DNA from: Areca catechu
Taxonomy: Eukaryota; Streptophyta; Magnoliopsida; Arecales; Arecaceae
Direction: 5' to 3'
NCBI GenBank assembly: GCA_021397845.1
Contig: CM038043.1
Location: 28,581,501 to 28,645,500, forward strand
Length of the DNA: 64,000 bases
Shown here: piece by piece, positions 23,006-33,910 of the stretch
Numbering within the stretch: position 1 is the stretch's first letter
Layout of the letters: the number at the start of each line of letters is the position of its first letter
Made by a program: the position numbers and the translations under genes
Notes under the pieces: generated by a model
What the model was told of the DNA's origin: nothing
What the model saw: the letters and a program-made list of their open reading frames with translations, nothing else
The model's database searches: none

Positions 23006-24019
23006 CTATTTGGTCTCAGTTCTCTTTGGATATTCGGATCGGGTGCTTCACCATGGCCGTCCGGTCATAGGAGACTAGTAGGGTTTCAAAACATTCTTTC
23101 CCAATCAATGAGATCTCCTATGGCAGTAGGGATGCCGCTGTGAATTGACCCCTGAAGAAGAACACAAAGAGTTCCTTAGGGTTTTTCATTTTTGGCCTTT
23201 TTAATATATACCCTGTTATTTTAATTATTTCTATCTAAATTGAACTCAGAAAATTTTGAAATTTACTTTTCTGGATTCCAAATAGTTTCATTTAATTTTA
23301 AAAATTTCATAAGGAATTATTTCGATCTGTGGATTTTTTCCCAGCCAAAAAACTGCCTAAGAACATTTCTGCTCTATTTTGGCAACAAAGCTGATTTCGG
23401 AAAGTTTAGGGTTTTTTTAGTATAATCTTTGTATATCTTTAATTTTAGCATATTTCCTACATAATAGATCATATTCTGCAATTATCTTTCTATTTAATAA
23501 AAATTTTGAAACAAAAAAAATGTACATATATTCAAAACTTCAAAAAAATACTAAACCCTAATTTGCATTTTCATCTGCCTGCCATCATTGCATAAATTAT
23601 TTTAAGGGAACTTTCTATATGCTAGATAAGGGGAGTAGTTGATAACCTCTCCTTAGCCCAAAGCCACATCCCTTGCATTCAATCCCAAGCCTAATCTAAA
23701 ATTAACTAGACTTAATTTGCCCTAGTGGGCTAGGGACACCCATCGGTCGAGTTCAATTTTTGTGGGATGACCAGTGCACCCAATTCACTTCCTATTACTG
23801 GATACTGGTATCTAGGCAAGAAGTGCAGTGTCAAACGACCTAAGCAGATCGGTGGTTCCTTAATTGGGTCCCTGTGAAAGCAGGGGGGCCTCCCACCATC
23901 CCACCTCTTACCTGGCCAGTTTGAAGGATTAGGATTTGAGTTGTGTGTAAGTTGAGTCAACCCATTCTGATTGGGCTCTAGGTCTAGGTAGCTGTAGTCG
24001 AGTCAGTGTTGAGTCTTGC
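23006..24019 (+). other. Untranslated leader of gypsy G
   Basis: About 1 kb without an open frame that matches gag. It contains catggccgtccggtcatagga (23053), as in D, and the block gttgataacctctccttagc (23639), shared almost exactly with I (30919). Many short upstream ATGs precede the gag start. Confidence 0.7.
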
Positions 24020-25312
24020 ATGAGCACTAGGTCAGGAGCATCATATCATCCACCATCTCCACCTTTGGCTGAACCCATGGATAAGCTGGAAGTCCAAATT
24101 CATGCCCTTGTAGATCAAATGGCCCAGATGAATACCCAGATGACTCAGTCCAATACCTAAACCCACAATAGACTTGACCATTTCGCCAATAGGTTTGATC
24201 AGTTAGAGGACTATCTAGGGACCATAGAGAGAACCCAAGGGTCGCATTCTGAACCAGATCTAGAGTCACCTCCCCATCCTAGGAGAACCCCTCGCCGTGA
24301 CCCATACTATGAGGCTGAACCTAAGAGGACCCCAAACCTTGATCCCTACTTTGAGGCTAAACCTAGGAGAGTCCATCGTCAAGACCCAATCCCAGAGGTT
24401 TGCCCTAGAAGACCCAATCAAGGTTTTATAGATCAGGAAGATAGATCCTATAGACATGTTAAGCTTGATGCACCCAATTTTGATGGTTGTCATGGTCCTA
24501 AGGTCTATATAGATTGGGAGGGAGAGGTTGATCAATATTTTGAGTGGTACGATATGTCGGAGGAGCGTAAGTTTAGGTTTGCTAAGCTTAAGTTGGTCCG
24601 GGAGGCCAAGTTATATTGGGCTAGTGTTGAGAGAATCCTTAGACTAGGAGGGTATGATCCCATAGTCACCTAGAGGGCCATGAAGGGTAAGCTTAAAGGG
24701 AAATACGTTCCACCATCATATTGTTATGGTTTAATGGATCAGTGGCAGCGACGGAATCAGGGTAGCAGGAGTGTAGATGAGTACATCACAAAATTTGATG
24801 AGTATTCCATGCGATGTGACCTAGATGAGTCTGAGGATGTTGTCCTGTCTAGGTTTAGGGCTGGCCTGAGAGATGATATTAAGAGGGAGCTCTACATGAG
24901 AGAGGTTAGGGACCTGGACCATGCCAACCAGATTGCTAGGAATTATGAGCATTTCTAGAGAGGGCCCATATACCGAAAACCCGAGCCCACTAGATATCCT
25001 AGTCAGTACCCAGGAGCTAGCCAGTCCCACCAGAGCCAACCCAACCCTAGTCAACCTAATCCGAGTCGACCCAACCTGAGTCACCCTGACCCGAGTCGAT
25101 CCTAGCCTAGTACTCCTTTGACCCGTAGAGATGATAGAGGAAAATCTGTAGAGGTCCACAGGAGTACCAATCCCCAAAAGACCTGTTTTAAATGTCAGAA
25201 ACTAGGCCACTTTGCTAGCCAGTGCCCAATTAGTGCCCTACACTTAGGTGAGCTAGAGGAAGAGGAGCCTGAACCCGTAGCTGAACCTGAGGAAGAGATC
25301 TATGAGCCTTAA
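24020..25312 (+). pseudogene. gag: gag of gypsy G
   Basis: Starts ATG 24020 (MSTRSGASY). In order: a Gln/Met-rich N-terminus (DQMAQMNTQM); repeated basic blocks with PRRDP and KPRRV; the retrotransposon Gag core (VYIDWEGEVDQYF near 24500, VDEYITKFDEY near 24772, RFRAGLRDDIKREL near 24850); a Ser/Pro/Gln stretch with repeated NPSQPNPS; and a CCHC zinc knuckle (CFKCQKLGHFASQC, about 25185-25226) followed by an acidic tail. Stops at about 24158, 24671, 24956 and 25102 break it. Gag packages the element RNA, and the knuckle binds it. Confidence 0.87.
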
Positions 25313-25317
25313 CCCAA

Positions 25318-25750
25318 ACCTCAGTTAAGGAAGATTGGCATAGGACTAACATCTTACATACCTTTGTTAAGGTAGGGGGTAAGGTACTGAAGATCATCAT
25401 AGACAGTGAGAGTTGTGTTAATGCCATCTCTACCAATACAGTCAAATCTTTAGGATTGACCATAGTTCCCCATCCTAGCCCTTACAAAGTTTCTTGGATA
25501 GATTCCACCTCCATCCAGATCAAGTCTAGGTGCCAAATCTTAGTTAAACTGCAAACCTATGAGGAAAAGATTTGGTGTGATGTCATCCCCATGGAAGTAA
25601 GTAGTATCATTCTAGGTCGACCTTGGCTTTTTGATCATAATGCAACCCTGTTTGGTCGAACAAATGTTTGTGCTTTTAGCTACCATAAGAATAAGTTTGT
25701 TATCCACCCAACTCCCCCTAGAGATTTAGTTAAGAGGGGTTCTAGTAGCC
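25318..25750 (+). pseudogene. pol: Aspartic protease region of gypsy G pol
   Basis: The frame reads HTFVKVGGKVLKIIIDSES around 25350-25413 and later IILGRPWLFDHNATLFG near 25606-25656, the two ends of a retropepsin-like domain. The active-site triplet, normally D-S/T-G, is D-S-E here (Asp codon at 25402), so the enzyme would be inactive unless the change is recent. The frame runs on into RT without a break. Confidence 0.8.
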
Positions 25751-26760
25751 TTAAGGACAAGAAACCTAGAGTTAATCTGACTAAGGCTAAGGAGTTAGAA
25801 AGAGAGATTGCTGAGGGTAATCCCATTTGGATCTTGACCACCAAAGAAATACATGAGCCAATCCAAAAGGAACACCCTCCAGAAATTGTTGAGTCTCTTA
25901 AAGAATTTGAGGATGTCTTCCCTGATGATTTACCTGATCAATTACCACCCCTTCAAGACATCCAACATGTAATAGACTTAGTCCTAGGAGCCACTTGACC
26001 AAACCTTCCACACCATAGAATGAATCCCAGTGAGCATCAAGAATTACAGAAACAAGTGGTCGAATTGCTTAGGAAGGGTTTCATTAGGGAGAGCTTGAGT
26101 CCATGTTTAGTCCCTGCTCTACTGACCCCTAAGAAAGATGGAACCTGGAGCATGTATGTAGACAATATAGCTATCAACAAAATAACTATGAAGTATAGGT
26201 TTTCCATCCCCCGATTGGATGATATGTTAGACATAATGGCCAGAGCCAAAGTTTTCTCAAGGATAGACCTTAAGAGCGGCTATCATTAGGTTAGGATTAG
26301 ACCTGGAGATAAGTGGAAGACCGCATTCAAGACTAAGGATGGCCTGTTTGAGCAGCTTGTGATGCCTTTCGGACATTCCAATGCACCAAGTACATTTATG
26401 AGGATTATGACCCAAGTCCTGAAAGAATATACCAGAAAATTTATTGTGGTCTACTTTGATGACATCTTGATTTATAGTAGGACTAAAATGGACCACCTTA
26501 GTCATCTGAGATTAGTATGCCAGACCCTTATGGAGAATAGCCTCTATGCCAACTTTATGAAGTGTGAGTTCATGACACATAGGGTTATCTTCCTAGGTTT
26601 TGTTGTCACCCCTGCGGGAATTTTTGCAGATCCTGAAAAGGTTAGGGCAATTGTTGAGTGGCCTATACCCACTTGTATCCACGATGTGCATAGCTTCCAT
26701 GACCTAGCAACCTTTTACAGGAGATTTATTAGGGTTTTTAGTACAGTCGTCGCACCTATA
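25751..26760 (+). pseudogene. pol: Reverse transcriptase of gypsy G
   Basis: One reading frame with in-frame stops at 25996 and 26287. Visible RT motifs: LTPKKDGTWSMYVD, FSRIDLKSGYH, the VMPFG motif and the catalytic YFDD box (FDD at 26455-26463), followed by KCEFMTHRVIFLGFVV and the connection motif FHDLATFYRRFI. RT copies the element RNA into DNA. Apart from the stops, the order and spacing are normal for chromovirus-type gypsy elements. Confidence 0.9.
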
Positions 26761-27404
26761 TATGATTGCATTAGGAAGGGTACATTTGAGTGGACCAAAG
26801 CAGCTGATAAGGCCTTCCTAGAGCTTAAGGATAAGATGACCCATGCACCCATTCTTAGGTTACCTGACTTCACTAAGGTGTTTGAGGTTGCTTGCGATGC
26901 CTCGGGAGTAGGAATAGGTGGGTTACTAAGTCAAGAAAATCACCCTGTAGCCTTCTTCAATGAGAAGCTGAATGAGGCTAAACTTAAGTACTCTACCTAA
27001 GACAAGGAATTTTATGCGGTAGTCTAGGCCCTTAGATATTAGAGACATTACTTACTATCGCAGGAGTTTGTCTTATATTCTGACCATGAGGAACTTTGGT
27101 TCCTAAACTCTGAAAAGAAATTTAACCCACGGCATGGTAAATGGATCAATTACATTCAGGCCTATACTTTTATCCTGAAGCATCGTTTCGAAACAGAAAA
27201 TAAGGTAGCAGATGTCCTTAGCCATAGGTCTTTGCTATTAGGATCAATCAGCACCCAAGTCATAGGGTTTGATAGGTTAAAGGATGAATATGAAACCTGC
27301 CCAGACTTTGGAGACATTTACTAGACCCTCAGGCTAGGGCCATCCAGTACCCATAGTGAGTATACCATTCAGGATGGCTACCTTTTCCAAAATAATCGAC
27401 TCTG
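26761..27404 (+). pseudogene. pol: RNase H and start of integrase of gypsy G, cut by element I
   Basis: RNase H: VACDASGVGIGGLLSQ with the first catalytic Asp (about 26890), HPVAFFNEKLNEAKLKYST, then a stop at 26998 and further stops near 27028-27043, then LYSDHEEL and the RHGKWINYIQAY motif and KVADVLSH. The start of the integrase follows (YTIQDGYLFQNNRLC) and is cut at 27404 by element I; the gene resumes at 35628 after the duplicated target ctctg. Confidence 0.87.
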
Positions 27405-28716
27405 TGGTGTGGGCACCAGACTCAGAAGAAGACTTCAGGGCTCCATCTGGATCTCTGATTGACCTTGACCGAAGAATTAGGGTTTTCTAGTTTTATAATA
27501 AGGGTTGACCTGATCAACTCAATTTTAAGTCTGTAATTTTGTCATTTCAATTTTTGTTGGGTCATGTTGACTCAATCCAAGTCCAAGGCCTAGGTAGGTG
27601 TCATTCCCTTTGCCATAGGGCACCACATTTTCCAGCTACAAGCGGGTGCCACACTCCCTGCCACATCTCCATCCAGTGTACCTTGGTCCCCACGCCTCAA
27701 GTAAGCAGGTTCTTTTTTTCTTGCACCACTTGGGGGAGAAATCCATCAAGATATCTCAATCCAAGGAGGAGCCAACTTCTTTCCAGATAAACCCAAGACA
27801 AGATGGCAAGAATTTTTCTTGAAGAGAGGATCAAGGAGGTGCCCCACAATGTTCCATAAAAATCCAAGTTATAAAAGGGAAGAGAGCATGTCTTGGGGAG
27901 AAAATCAAGGAGGCACCCAAAAGTTTCCAAAAATGCCAAAGCCATGAAAGGAAGAAGCCTAAACTTGTGGAGCAAGACTAGGAGGTGTCCAAGAGAGCCA
28001 AACCATGAAGGGAAAATCCTTGATTCATGGAGAGATACTAGGAGACACCCCCATAACCTGCCATTTGGAGCTGATTTTCAAGTTTTCTTGGAGTTTTTGG
28101 GCTGCCCACTCATGGAAGGAGTCTTAGGAAGAGAATTTGATGCCTAAAGTGTGGGTTATTCCTATTAGTCCCACATGAGAAATGTATAAAATTTTATTTC
28201 TTTGTTATGTCTATATATTCAACTCTATGTAACTCTTGAATTAAATCTGGTGAATGAAACCAACTTTTTTTTTTGTGAGCAAACTTTGTGTTTTCTCTCT
28301 TCCGCACTTGCATCCAGGTGTTGAGCTCCATGAGGGAGTAAATCCGGGTTCCCCAGGAACCTTGAGGAGGTATGAGATCTCCAAACCCCAAACCCTAGGT
28401 TAGCCACTTCTACTCCAAAACCCTAGCCGCCCATCATCCACTTCAATCCACCAAACCCTAGCCTATCCCACCTCCCACGGCCTCTCTCTCGAAGTCCAGG
28501 CCGACCACAAGCATCCAGTTCCAGTTCGGATACTTCAGATCCATGCTCTTTTCAGAGGGAGTCTAATCAGCCTTCAAGAGAATCCGGATCTCAGCGACAT
28601 CAGCCTTCAAGTTCTTTGAACTGGTAAATCCTTCCCTGAGTATCTGAATCCATCACTTGTTTTTCTTCTTCCCAGATCTTAAGTTCAAGAGAAGCCGACC
28701 CAGCCACGAGACCAGT

Positions 28717-29968
28717 TGATGCGGCAAGCATATGATTAATGTTTTGAATATGGTTTGTAGAGCAATGAAACCTAATTACACTAGCATTGTACTCATCATA
28801 ATAAGACTTAAGGATTATAAGAAATTGGACTTTTACTTGATTAGACATAATCCTAAACTAAGAAGGAAGAAGATCTAGACAATAAGGGCTAATGATTGTG
28901 GACTTACCTTGATGAGCTTTCCAACCTTCTTTTGATTCATACCTTGAAACTACCAATGCTCAGAACTGAAGAACCTTGGATAAAGAGATCAGAACCCTGG
29001 ACTTGGGCTTCAGCTTGTTGGTTCCTTGTCAAGGAAGACCCTGCTTGCAACTCGAAAACCTCGAAGGACCCTACACATAAAGAATAAGAGTTAAGGAAGA
29101 AGAAAGGCATGCATATGGAAGGGATGGAAAATTTGTGAGCAAAGAAAGAGATTTGAGATGGCCTGGCCGACTCCAAGGCCTTCTTCTTGACTTGGGCGTT
29201 GGATGCTTGGAAGAGAGAATAGTTTGGTGTGAAAGAGGGGCTTAGAGACAATCACTCAAAACATAAAACTTCAATTCAACTTCAACTTTCATTAATCTCC
29301 AAAAATCAAATCCCTCTTATAATGGGGCGTCCAAGGCTTTTTAATAGCCTTACAAAACTTTTGAAATTTGAAAACTCCCCAAATTATGGAGGATTACAAG
29401 GAAGGTTGGAGGATATGGGGCCTTGTTACATGGGATAAGGAGAAATTCATGGAGATTCTCCCTAAATTGTGGAGGATTACAAGGGAGGTTGGAGGATATT
29501 GGGCCTTGTTACATGGGATAAGGAGAAATTCATGGAGATTGGCCGGTTTCTTTGAATTTAAAATGCTTGGTCGATCTCTCCTTTAGGTGCCCATTTGAAG
29601 GTGACATGGCTGATGATGTGGCATCCCTGGTAGCTGCTTTGTTGGCATGGTGATGTGGAATTCCAGCTTGGTGGACCAAGGTCTTGATTTGGAAGCTTCA
29701 AGTAGTTTGGTGAACCTCAACTTGAAGTAGCTTGGACTTGATTTAAAAAACCTAATGGAACTCTAATTGAGTTCTTATTTGAACCCAGATTGAGACAGGA
29801 CATAATTATAGGATTCATGAAATTGAAACTAAGTAATTACAGGACTCTTGAAAGTAAATTGCTCTTTACAAGAAAAATTTAACCTAGTGATTTTCGATCC
29901 AAAGTGGAATCAGGTTAACCTTATTTGAGTGAGGTTTTATTCTGCTTCTGCTTCTGGTATCCACACCA
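28717..29968 (-). mobile_element. Solo LTR J, 1252 bp
   Basis: On the minus strand it begins TGGTGTGGATACC at 29968 and ends GCCGCATCA at 28717. Perfect 5-bp duplication ccagt at 28712-28716 and 29969-29973; the empty site stands at 35216-35220 in the 3' LTR of I. No gene content. Confidence 0.93.
29381..29546. repeat. Tandem duplication of 83 bp inside solo LTR J
   Basis: aaattatggaggattacaag at 29381 returns as aaattgtggaggattacaag at 29464. Both copies run through catgggataaggagaaattc with a few differences. Confidence 0.88.
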
Positions 29969-30347
29969 CCAGTATTGGAGGATCCATTGCGAAGATAGCC
30001 GAATCTGAGGATCCAACAATCTGCTCGAGTGAGTTCTTCCACCCAAATTCTGTGAAGATCACTGTCTGGTTGGTAAACCATCTCTTCTCTTTATTTCTGT
30101 CCTGTTGAAAGTTCAAAGCGAAACCCTAGGTCTGGGAGTTTCTCAACCTCCAGCGATCCGTTACTTCTGAACTACTCTGATAACTTAGCTTCTTCTAAAT
30201 TGTGCTTTCAATCCTTACCTAGTTTTCATCAACTTAGTTTAACTTTACTTTGAGTCAAAGCCAATTTCTAAAATATATAAAATAAAAAGAATTAATCTTA
30301 ATTTTACTTCCGCATACGCTTCTTTGTTCTTTGTTCTGCATCATTTT

Positions 30348-30451
30348 TGGTATCAGAGCTTCCATTCTGCATTATTTTTGGTATCAGAGCTTTCGTTCTG
30401 CATCATTTTGGTATCAGAGCATTCATTCTGCATCATTTTTGGTATCAGAGC
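30348..30451 (+). promoter_or_regulatory. Four tandem primer-binding sites of gypsy I
   Basis: TGGTATCAGAGC occurs perfectly at 30348-30359, 30379-30390, 30409-30420 and 30440-30451, each preceded by ttctgcat(c/t)atttt, giving a 30-31-bp unit repeated four times. The 3' LTR contains one site (35596-35607) followed by ttccgttctacatca and then the duplicated target, so one unit now belongs to the LTR. By homology the functional site for this copy was the second (30379). Confidence 0.93.
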
Positions 30452-31339
30452 CCTGTCTAGGGTTTCTGTCTTGTGTGCTTGTTTGAGAGTCTCTCCTTTT
30501 TACTTTGTCTGCTCGAAGTAGACTCCCCAGGACGTCCGGTCCTAGGAACGAAGCGAGGTGCAAACCTCCTCTTCCCATTCCACGGGGTGTTCCTAGGGTG
30601 TGTAGGGGATCCGCTGGGTTACAACTTCGTAGCAGGAATTGTAAACGGAGGAAGCACCCTGTTTTCAATCTATAACTATATTGTTGCAAGAATTGTTTCT
30701 CATTGCAGGTAACTCCAAATTACAAGATTTTTGTTTTGATGGAACCAGGATAATTGAATCTATTTTACATAATTTTCCTGTGATTTATTGGTTTCCGTGA
30801 AATTTTTGAGAGTTAAATTACTGCAACTCTATTTCTATGTTTCTGCAATTCATTTTTTTGAGTGATCATCTCCTAATTCATCTTAAGGGCATTCGAGCAT
30901 CTAAGATAAGGGGAGGAGTTGATAACCTCTCCTTAGCCCAAAACCACCACCCACTCATTCGATCCTAAGCCTAATTTTAAAATTTATTAGACTTAATTTG
31001 CCCTAGTGGGCTAGGGACGTCAACAAGTCGGGTCAAGGCTAGTGTTGAGTCAGTTTGTCTAGTTACTCTGTATGTGCTTTGTACTCAGTGTCTAGAACGG
31101 TGGTTCAGGGATTCTATCCCGAAGGGCTTGTGTGCTGGTCTGCCTACCTGGCCAATCACTGATTGGTGTCTAGGATTGGCATTTAGGGACCTAACACTCC
31201 CCTTACACCTGCCTGGCTGAGTCCCGAGTTACTACAGGCTAGCTTGCCACTCTGATTGGGCATCTAGTTTGGACTCTAGGTCTAGTGAGCCAGTAGTCGC
31301 TTTAGTCTAGTCACATTCTGTGTGTTTGCTTGCATCATC
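30452..31339 (+). other. Untranslated leader of gypsy I
   Basis: About 0.9 kb without a gag-like frame. Shared blocks: ggacgtccggtcctagga (30532; cf. D and G), gttgataacctctccttagc (30919; cf. 23639) and ccctagtgggctagggac (31001; cf. 23718). Confidence 0.7.
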
Positions 31340-31885
31340 ATGACTACCCAGAATGGAGTACCCTACCAACCTGGTCAAACCCAACCTGATTTAGAGGCCA
31401 TGGTTAGAGCTCTTACTGAAAGTATGAACAAATTGAGTCAGGATATGACTGCTACTGTTACCCAGTGTAAAGAACAAGTCCATGAGAATTTTACCCAGCT
31501 TAGGGATCGAGTCCAAGTACTTGAGAAACGTAGACATCAAAATTGGACCCCTAATCCAAAATTTAATAGGCCCCAACCTCCTCCATGCCAGGATCCTAGG
31601 AGGACCTTATACCGTGATCCCGAGCATAACCTTAGGAAGCCTAACCATGATATCTATAGTGTGGATCGTGTCTATGAGAGGTCCTTACAATATTCTAGAC
31701 CAGTCACTCAACAACCCAAGTCTTCTAGATCAAACCATTTAGATCCACACCCATGCCCAAGTAAGGTCTCTACTAGCTTGAAACCTAGTGTGACCCAAGT
31801 TCCTATATCGCAAGAATGTTTGTTTTGTGGAGAAAGAGGCCATAAATCTAGTCAGTGCCCATGCATAGGACTGGCTTGTGCATAG
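31340..31885 (+). CDS. gag: Short gag with zinc knuckle, gypsy I
   Basis: Open for 181 codons from ATG 31340 (MTTQNGVPYQ). It has the Gln/Met-rich coiled-coil-like N-terminus and basic PRRTLYRDPEHN blocks of related gags, then goes directly to a CCHC knuckle, CLFCGERGHKSSQC, near 31819-31860. The central Gag domain seen in G and D (YIDWE..., DYI..F) is missing. Such a protein could still bind RNA through the knuckle but probably could not assemble particles alone. The frame has no internal stop. Confidence 0.75.
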   Translation: MTTQNGVPYQPGQTQPDLEAMVRALTESMNKLSQDMTATVTQCKEQVHENFTQLRDRVQVLEKRRHQNWTPNPKFNRPQPPPCQDPRRTLYRDPEHNLRKPNHDIYSVDRVYERSLQYSRPVTQQPKSSRSNHLDPHPCPSKVSTSLKPSVTQVPISQECLFCGERGHKSSQCPCIGLACA

Positions 31886-31960
31886 CTAAGTGGTAAGAAT
31901 CCTAAGGATGACATTAATGAGGGAGAACCCAAGCCTACCAATGAGGAAGAAAGGTTAGGT

Positions 31961-32815
31961 ATGACAAGCCTAGAATCAGTTGACCCGATTACCACTGACC
32001 CGAAACCCATTGAAGATGGCATCGAGAAAGTATATGATGCTGGCTTGAGTCTAGTTGATGAATATGAGGGGGAAGAACTTGAAGAATGTGACATCGATAC
32101 TATTGGTTCCTTACCTGAGGAGACCTTGGAGAGCAACCAAGTGGTAGGACCTAGTTCAAAAATTCAAGAGATTTGTGAGAATCAGGTTCATTTAGTCAAA
32201 TACCCCCAAGAAGAACTCATAGTGTTAGCCCGAGCTATCAGTTCGTACCCTCTAATGACAGTCATTCCCCAAGTACCAATTGAAGATCTTTGCACTGAAC
32301 TGTTTAAGTTTGCCCACCCTATGGTAGATCCTCTCCTTAGGATGATTGAATCAAGCCTCTTACAATTGGACCTTATCCCATGCCCAGCCACTAAGGTCTC
32401 TCCCGTAATCTTAGTTGAACATCCTTGTCTTGAGCGGATTGATTCACCCAGTCCTGTAGAAGTCCTCCTTATGGCCCCAGACCCCTTCCTTCGCATGACT
32501 GACCTACCCTTCTATAGAGTATACCTTTCCGCACCCATAGGTCAAATTTCAAGTCTTGAGGTCATCATCCATAGGCCCTCCCATGAATCATTCTCTAATC
32601 CAGTTCTTGAGAAAGTGGATCATTATTTGCTTAGAGAACAAACCTTAACTATTGCAATCACATGTCCTAGGCTACTTCCCGAACCATCTCTTGATCCATT
32701 CTTGGGAGTAGCAAACTTTTCCTTTCGTAAGGATGACCAGTTGACACTCATAGATCACCATTCAAACCTTCAGGTCACCACCTTTAGTCAACAGGTAATT
32801 CGAGACTCCACCTAA
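31961..32815 (+). CDS. Unrecognised 284-codon linker ORF of gypsy I, replacing protease-RT-RNase H
   Basis: I do not recognise this protein. It is open throughout. The N-terminal third is acidic (YDAGLSLVDEYEGEELEE); the rest is rich in Leu, Pro, Ser and Asp. It seems built from repeated modules: DLPFYRVYLSAPIGQISSLEV (here residues split: PFYRVYL, APIGQISSLEV) resembles RKDDQLTLIDHHSNLQV further on, each preceded by a DPFL phrase. The same module occurs in gypsy D (TPIDQYSNLKV, 7965). No protease, RT, RNase H or membrane signature is seen. A methionine upstream is not needed if it is read through from gag after the stop at 31883. Confidence 0.65.
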   Translation: MTSLESVDPITTDPKPIEDGIEKVYDAGLSLVDEYEGEELEECDIDTIGSLPEETLESNQVVGPSSKIQEICENQVHLVKYPQEELIVLARAISSYPLMTVIPQVPIEDLCTELFKFAHPMVDPLLRMIESSLLQLDLIPCPATKVSPVILVEHPCLERIDSPSPVEVLLMAPDPFLRMTDLPFYRVYLSAPIGQISSLEVIIHRPSHESFSNPVLEKVDHYLLREQTLTIAITCPRLLPEPSLDPFLGVANFSFRKDDQLTLIDHHSNLQVTTFSQQVIRDST

Positions 32816-33330
32816 TATCTCCTCCCTTTCTCTAGGACTTCCAATGCTTCTTACACCATCCAAGTATACTTTGTCGAAGCCTTTAGAGTGAACCACGTGT
32901 CAGAACCTATTAGGTTTGCCACCTACTTCTGGAAGACCTTATGGCACCTACTAGGCATCCATAATAAGTTTTCATGCTCTGCATGCCCTCCTCCGACCCA
33001 AGGTCAAACCTAGAGAGCCTTAGTTTGTTAGGTTTAGACCTAGGGTTCCTTTGTAATAAAGTCCATTCTTTAGGAATGTGTCGTCAGTCTAGTTTAGTTT
33101 TCTTGACCCTTTACTAGGCTTTGGCTCAGATTTTGGTTTGATTGAGAGCACCAGGAATTGGGATTTGTATTTTGTCCAGGGCTGAAATTGCATTCAATGT
33201 TTCGATCAATAGGTCTATAGGCTAGAGTCCCTTTGAAATTGTTTGTGGATACAAGCCTCACACACCACTTGATCTGATTTCACTATTAGCCCACACACAC
33301 AAGACTCTTGTTGCACTTGCATAACATGTA
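32816..33330 (+). pseudogene. Integrase core stub and shared junction of gypsy I
   Basis: FATYFWKTLWHLLGIHNKFS near 32920-32980 matches the integrase core of G after the second catalytic Asp. It breaks off and passes into gtcaaacctagagagcctta...gtttagacctagggt (33004-33050), the same junction as in D and B. The piece 33181-33330 returns to sequence resembling the end of the integrase core (FEIVCGYKPH-like). Confidence 0.7.
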
Positions 33331-33880
33331 AAAGACTTGCATAAAGAAATTCATGAAACTTATAAGAAGTTGGCTGATTCTCAAAGACGAGTCAAAACTT
33401 TTGTTGAGAGAGACTATGTAATGATTAGGTTAAGGCCTGAGCGGTTTTCTCCTGGAACCATTAGAAAGTTACATGCTAGAGGAGCTGGACCATTTAGAGT
33501 AGTGAAGAGAGTAGGATCCAATGCCTATGTGCTCGAGTTGCCTCCATAACTAGGCAATAGCTCTACTTTCAACATTACAGACCTAGTAGAGTACAGGGAG
33601 CCAGCTGTGATTCCCAGTGAGCCTTTTGAACCTAATCCTGTTATTGAGAGTGATCCCGACCCTGTGTGTCCACCAACGAACTGTCCTGTGAGGAAAGAGC
33701 AGATTGAAAAGATCCTGGATGATCAGGTTATCTCTACTCGTAATCAGGATACCAAAGATACTTGGTCCGCTAGCAAGGAAGGCCAGACTCTGACGACTCT
33801 TGGATCTCCCGAGAAGAACTACAAGATTTGGATCCAGACCTCTTGGAGAGATACCAGAGCCAACTTGAGCCTTACTCGAC
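33331..33880 (+). pseudogene. Integrase C-terminus and damaged chromodomain of gypsy I
   Basis: 33337-33549 encodes DYVMIRLRPERFSPGTIRK and a GAGPFRVVKRVG motif; a stop interrupts at 33547. The frame continues (33607-33760) with EKILDDQVISTR, the start of the chromodomain. A frame change near 33755 then garbles the aromatic WQG/W part, whose bases are still present (gatctcccgagaagaactac). It is less well kept than the chromodomain of D. Confidence 0.75.
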
Positions 33881-33910
33881 AAGGTCGAGTTCCTCCAACC
33901 CCGGGAGAAT

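Larger units (their letters stand above)
27405..30374 (+). repeat. 5' LTR of gypsy I, split by solo LTR J
   Basis: Starts TGGTGTGGGCACC. By comparison with the 3' LTR, which includes one full primer-binding-site unit, the LTR ends at 30374 (gcatta; gcatca-type end with one change). TATATATT at 28212-28219 and 34717-34724 is the likely TATA box. The 5' and 3' copies differ by few scattered bases by eye. Confidence 0.85.

Noticed and set aside
27539..28147. Frames of 83-92 codons repeated at 34045-34737
   Set aside because: Their repetition only reflects the LTR pair of element I; no domain, and both strands are open.
30348..30451. Possible tRNA gene, because of the tRNA-like matches
   Set aside because: Only the 12 bases complementary to the 3' end of initiator Met-tRNA are present, repeated; there are no A and B boxes or cloverleaf.
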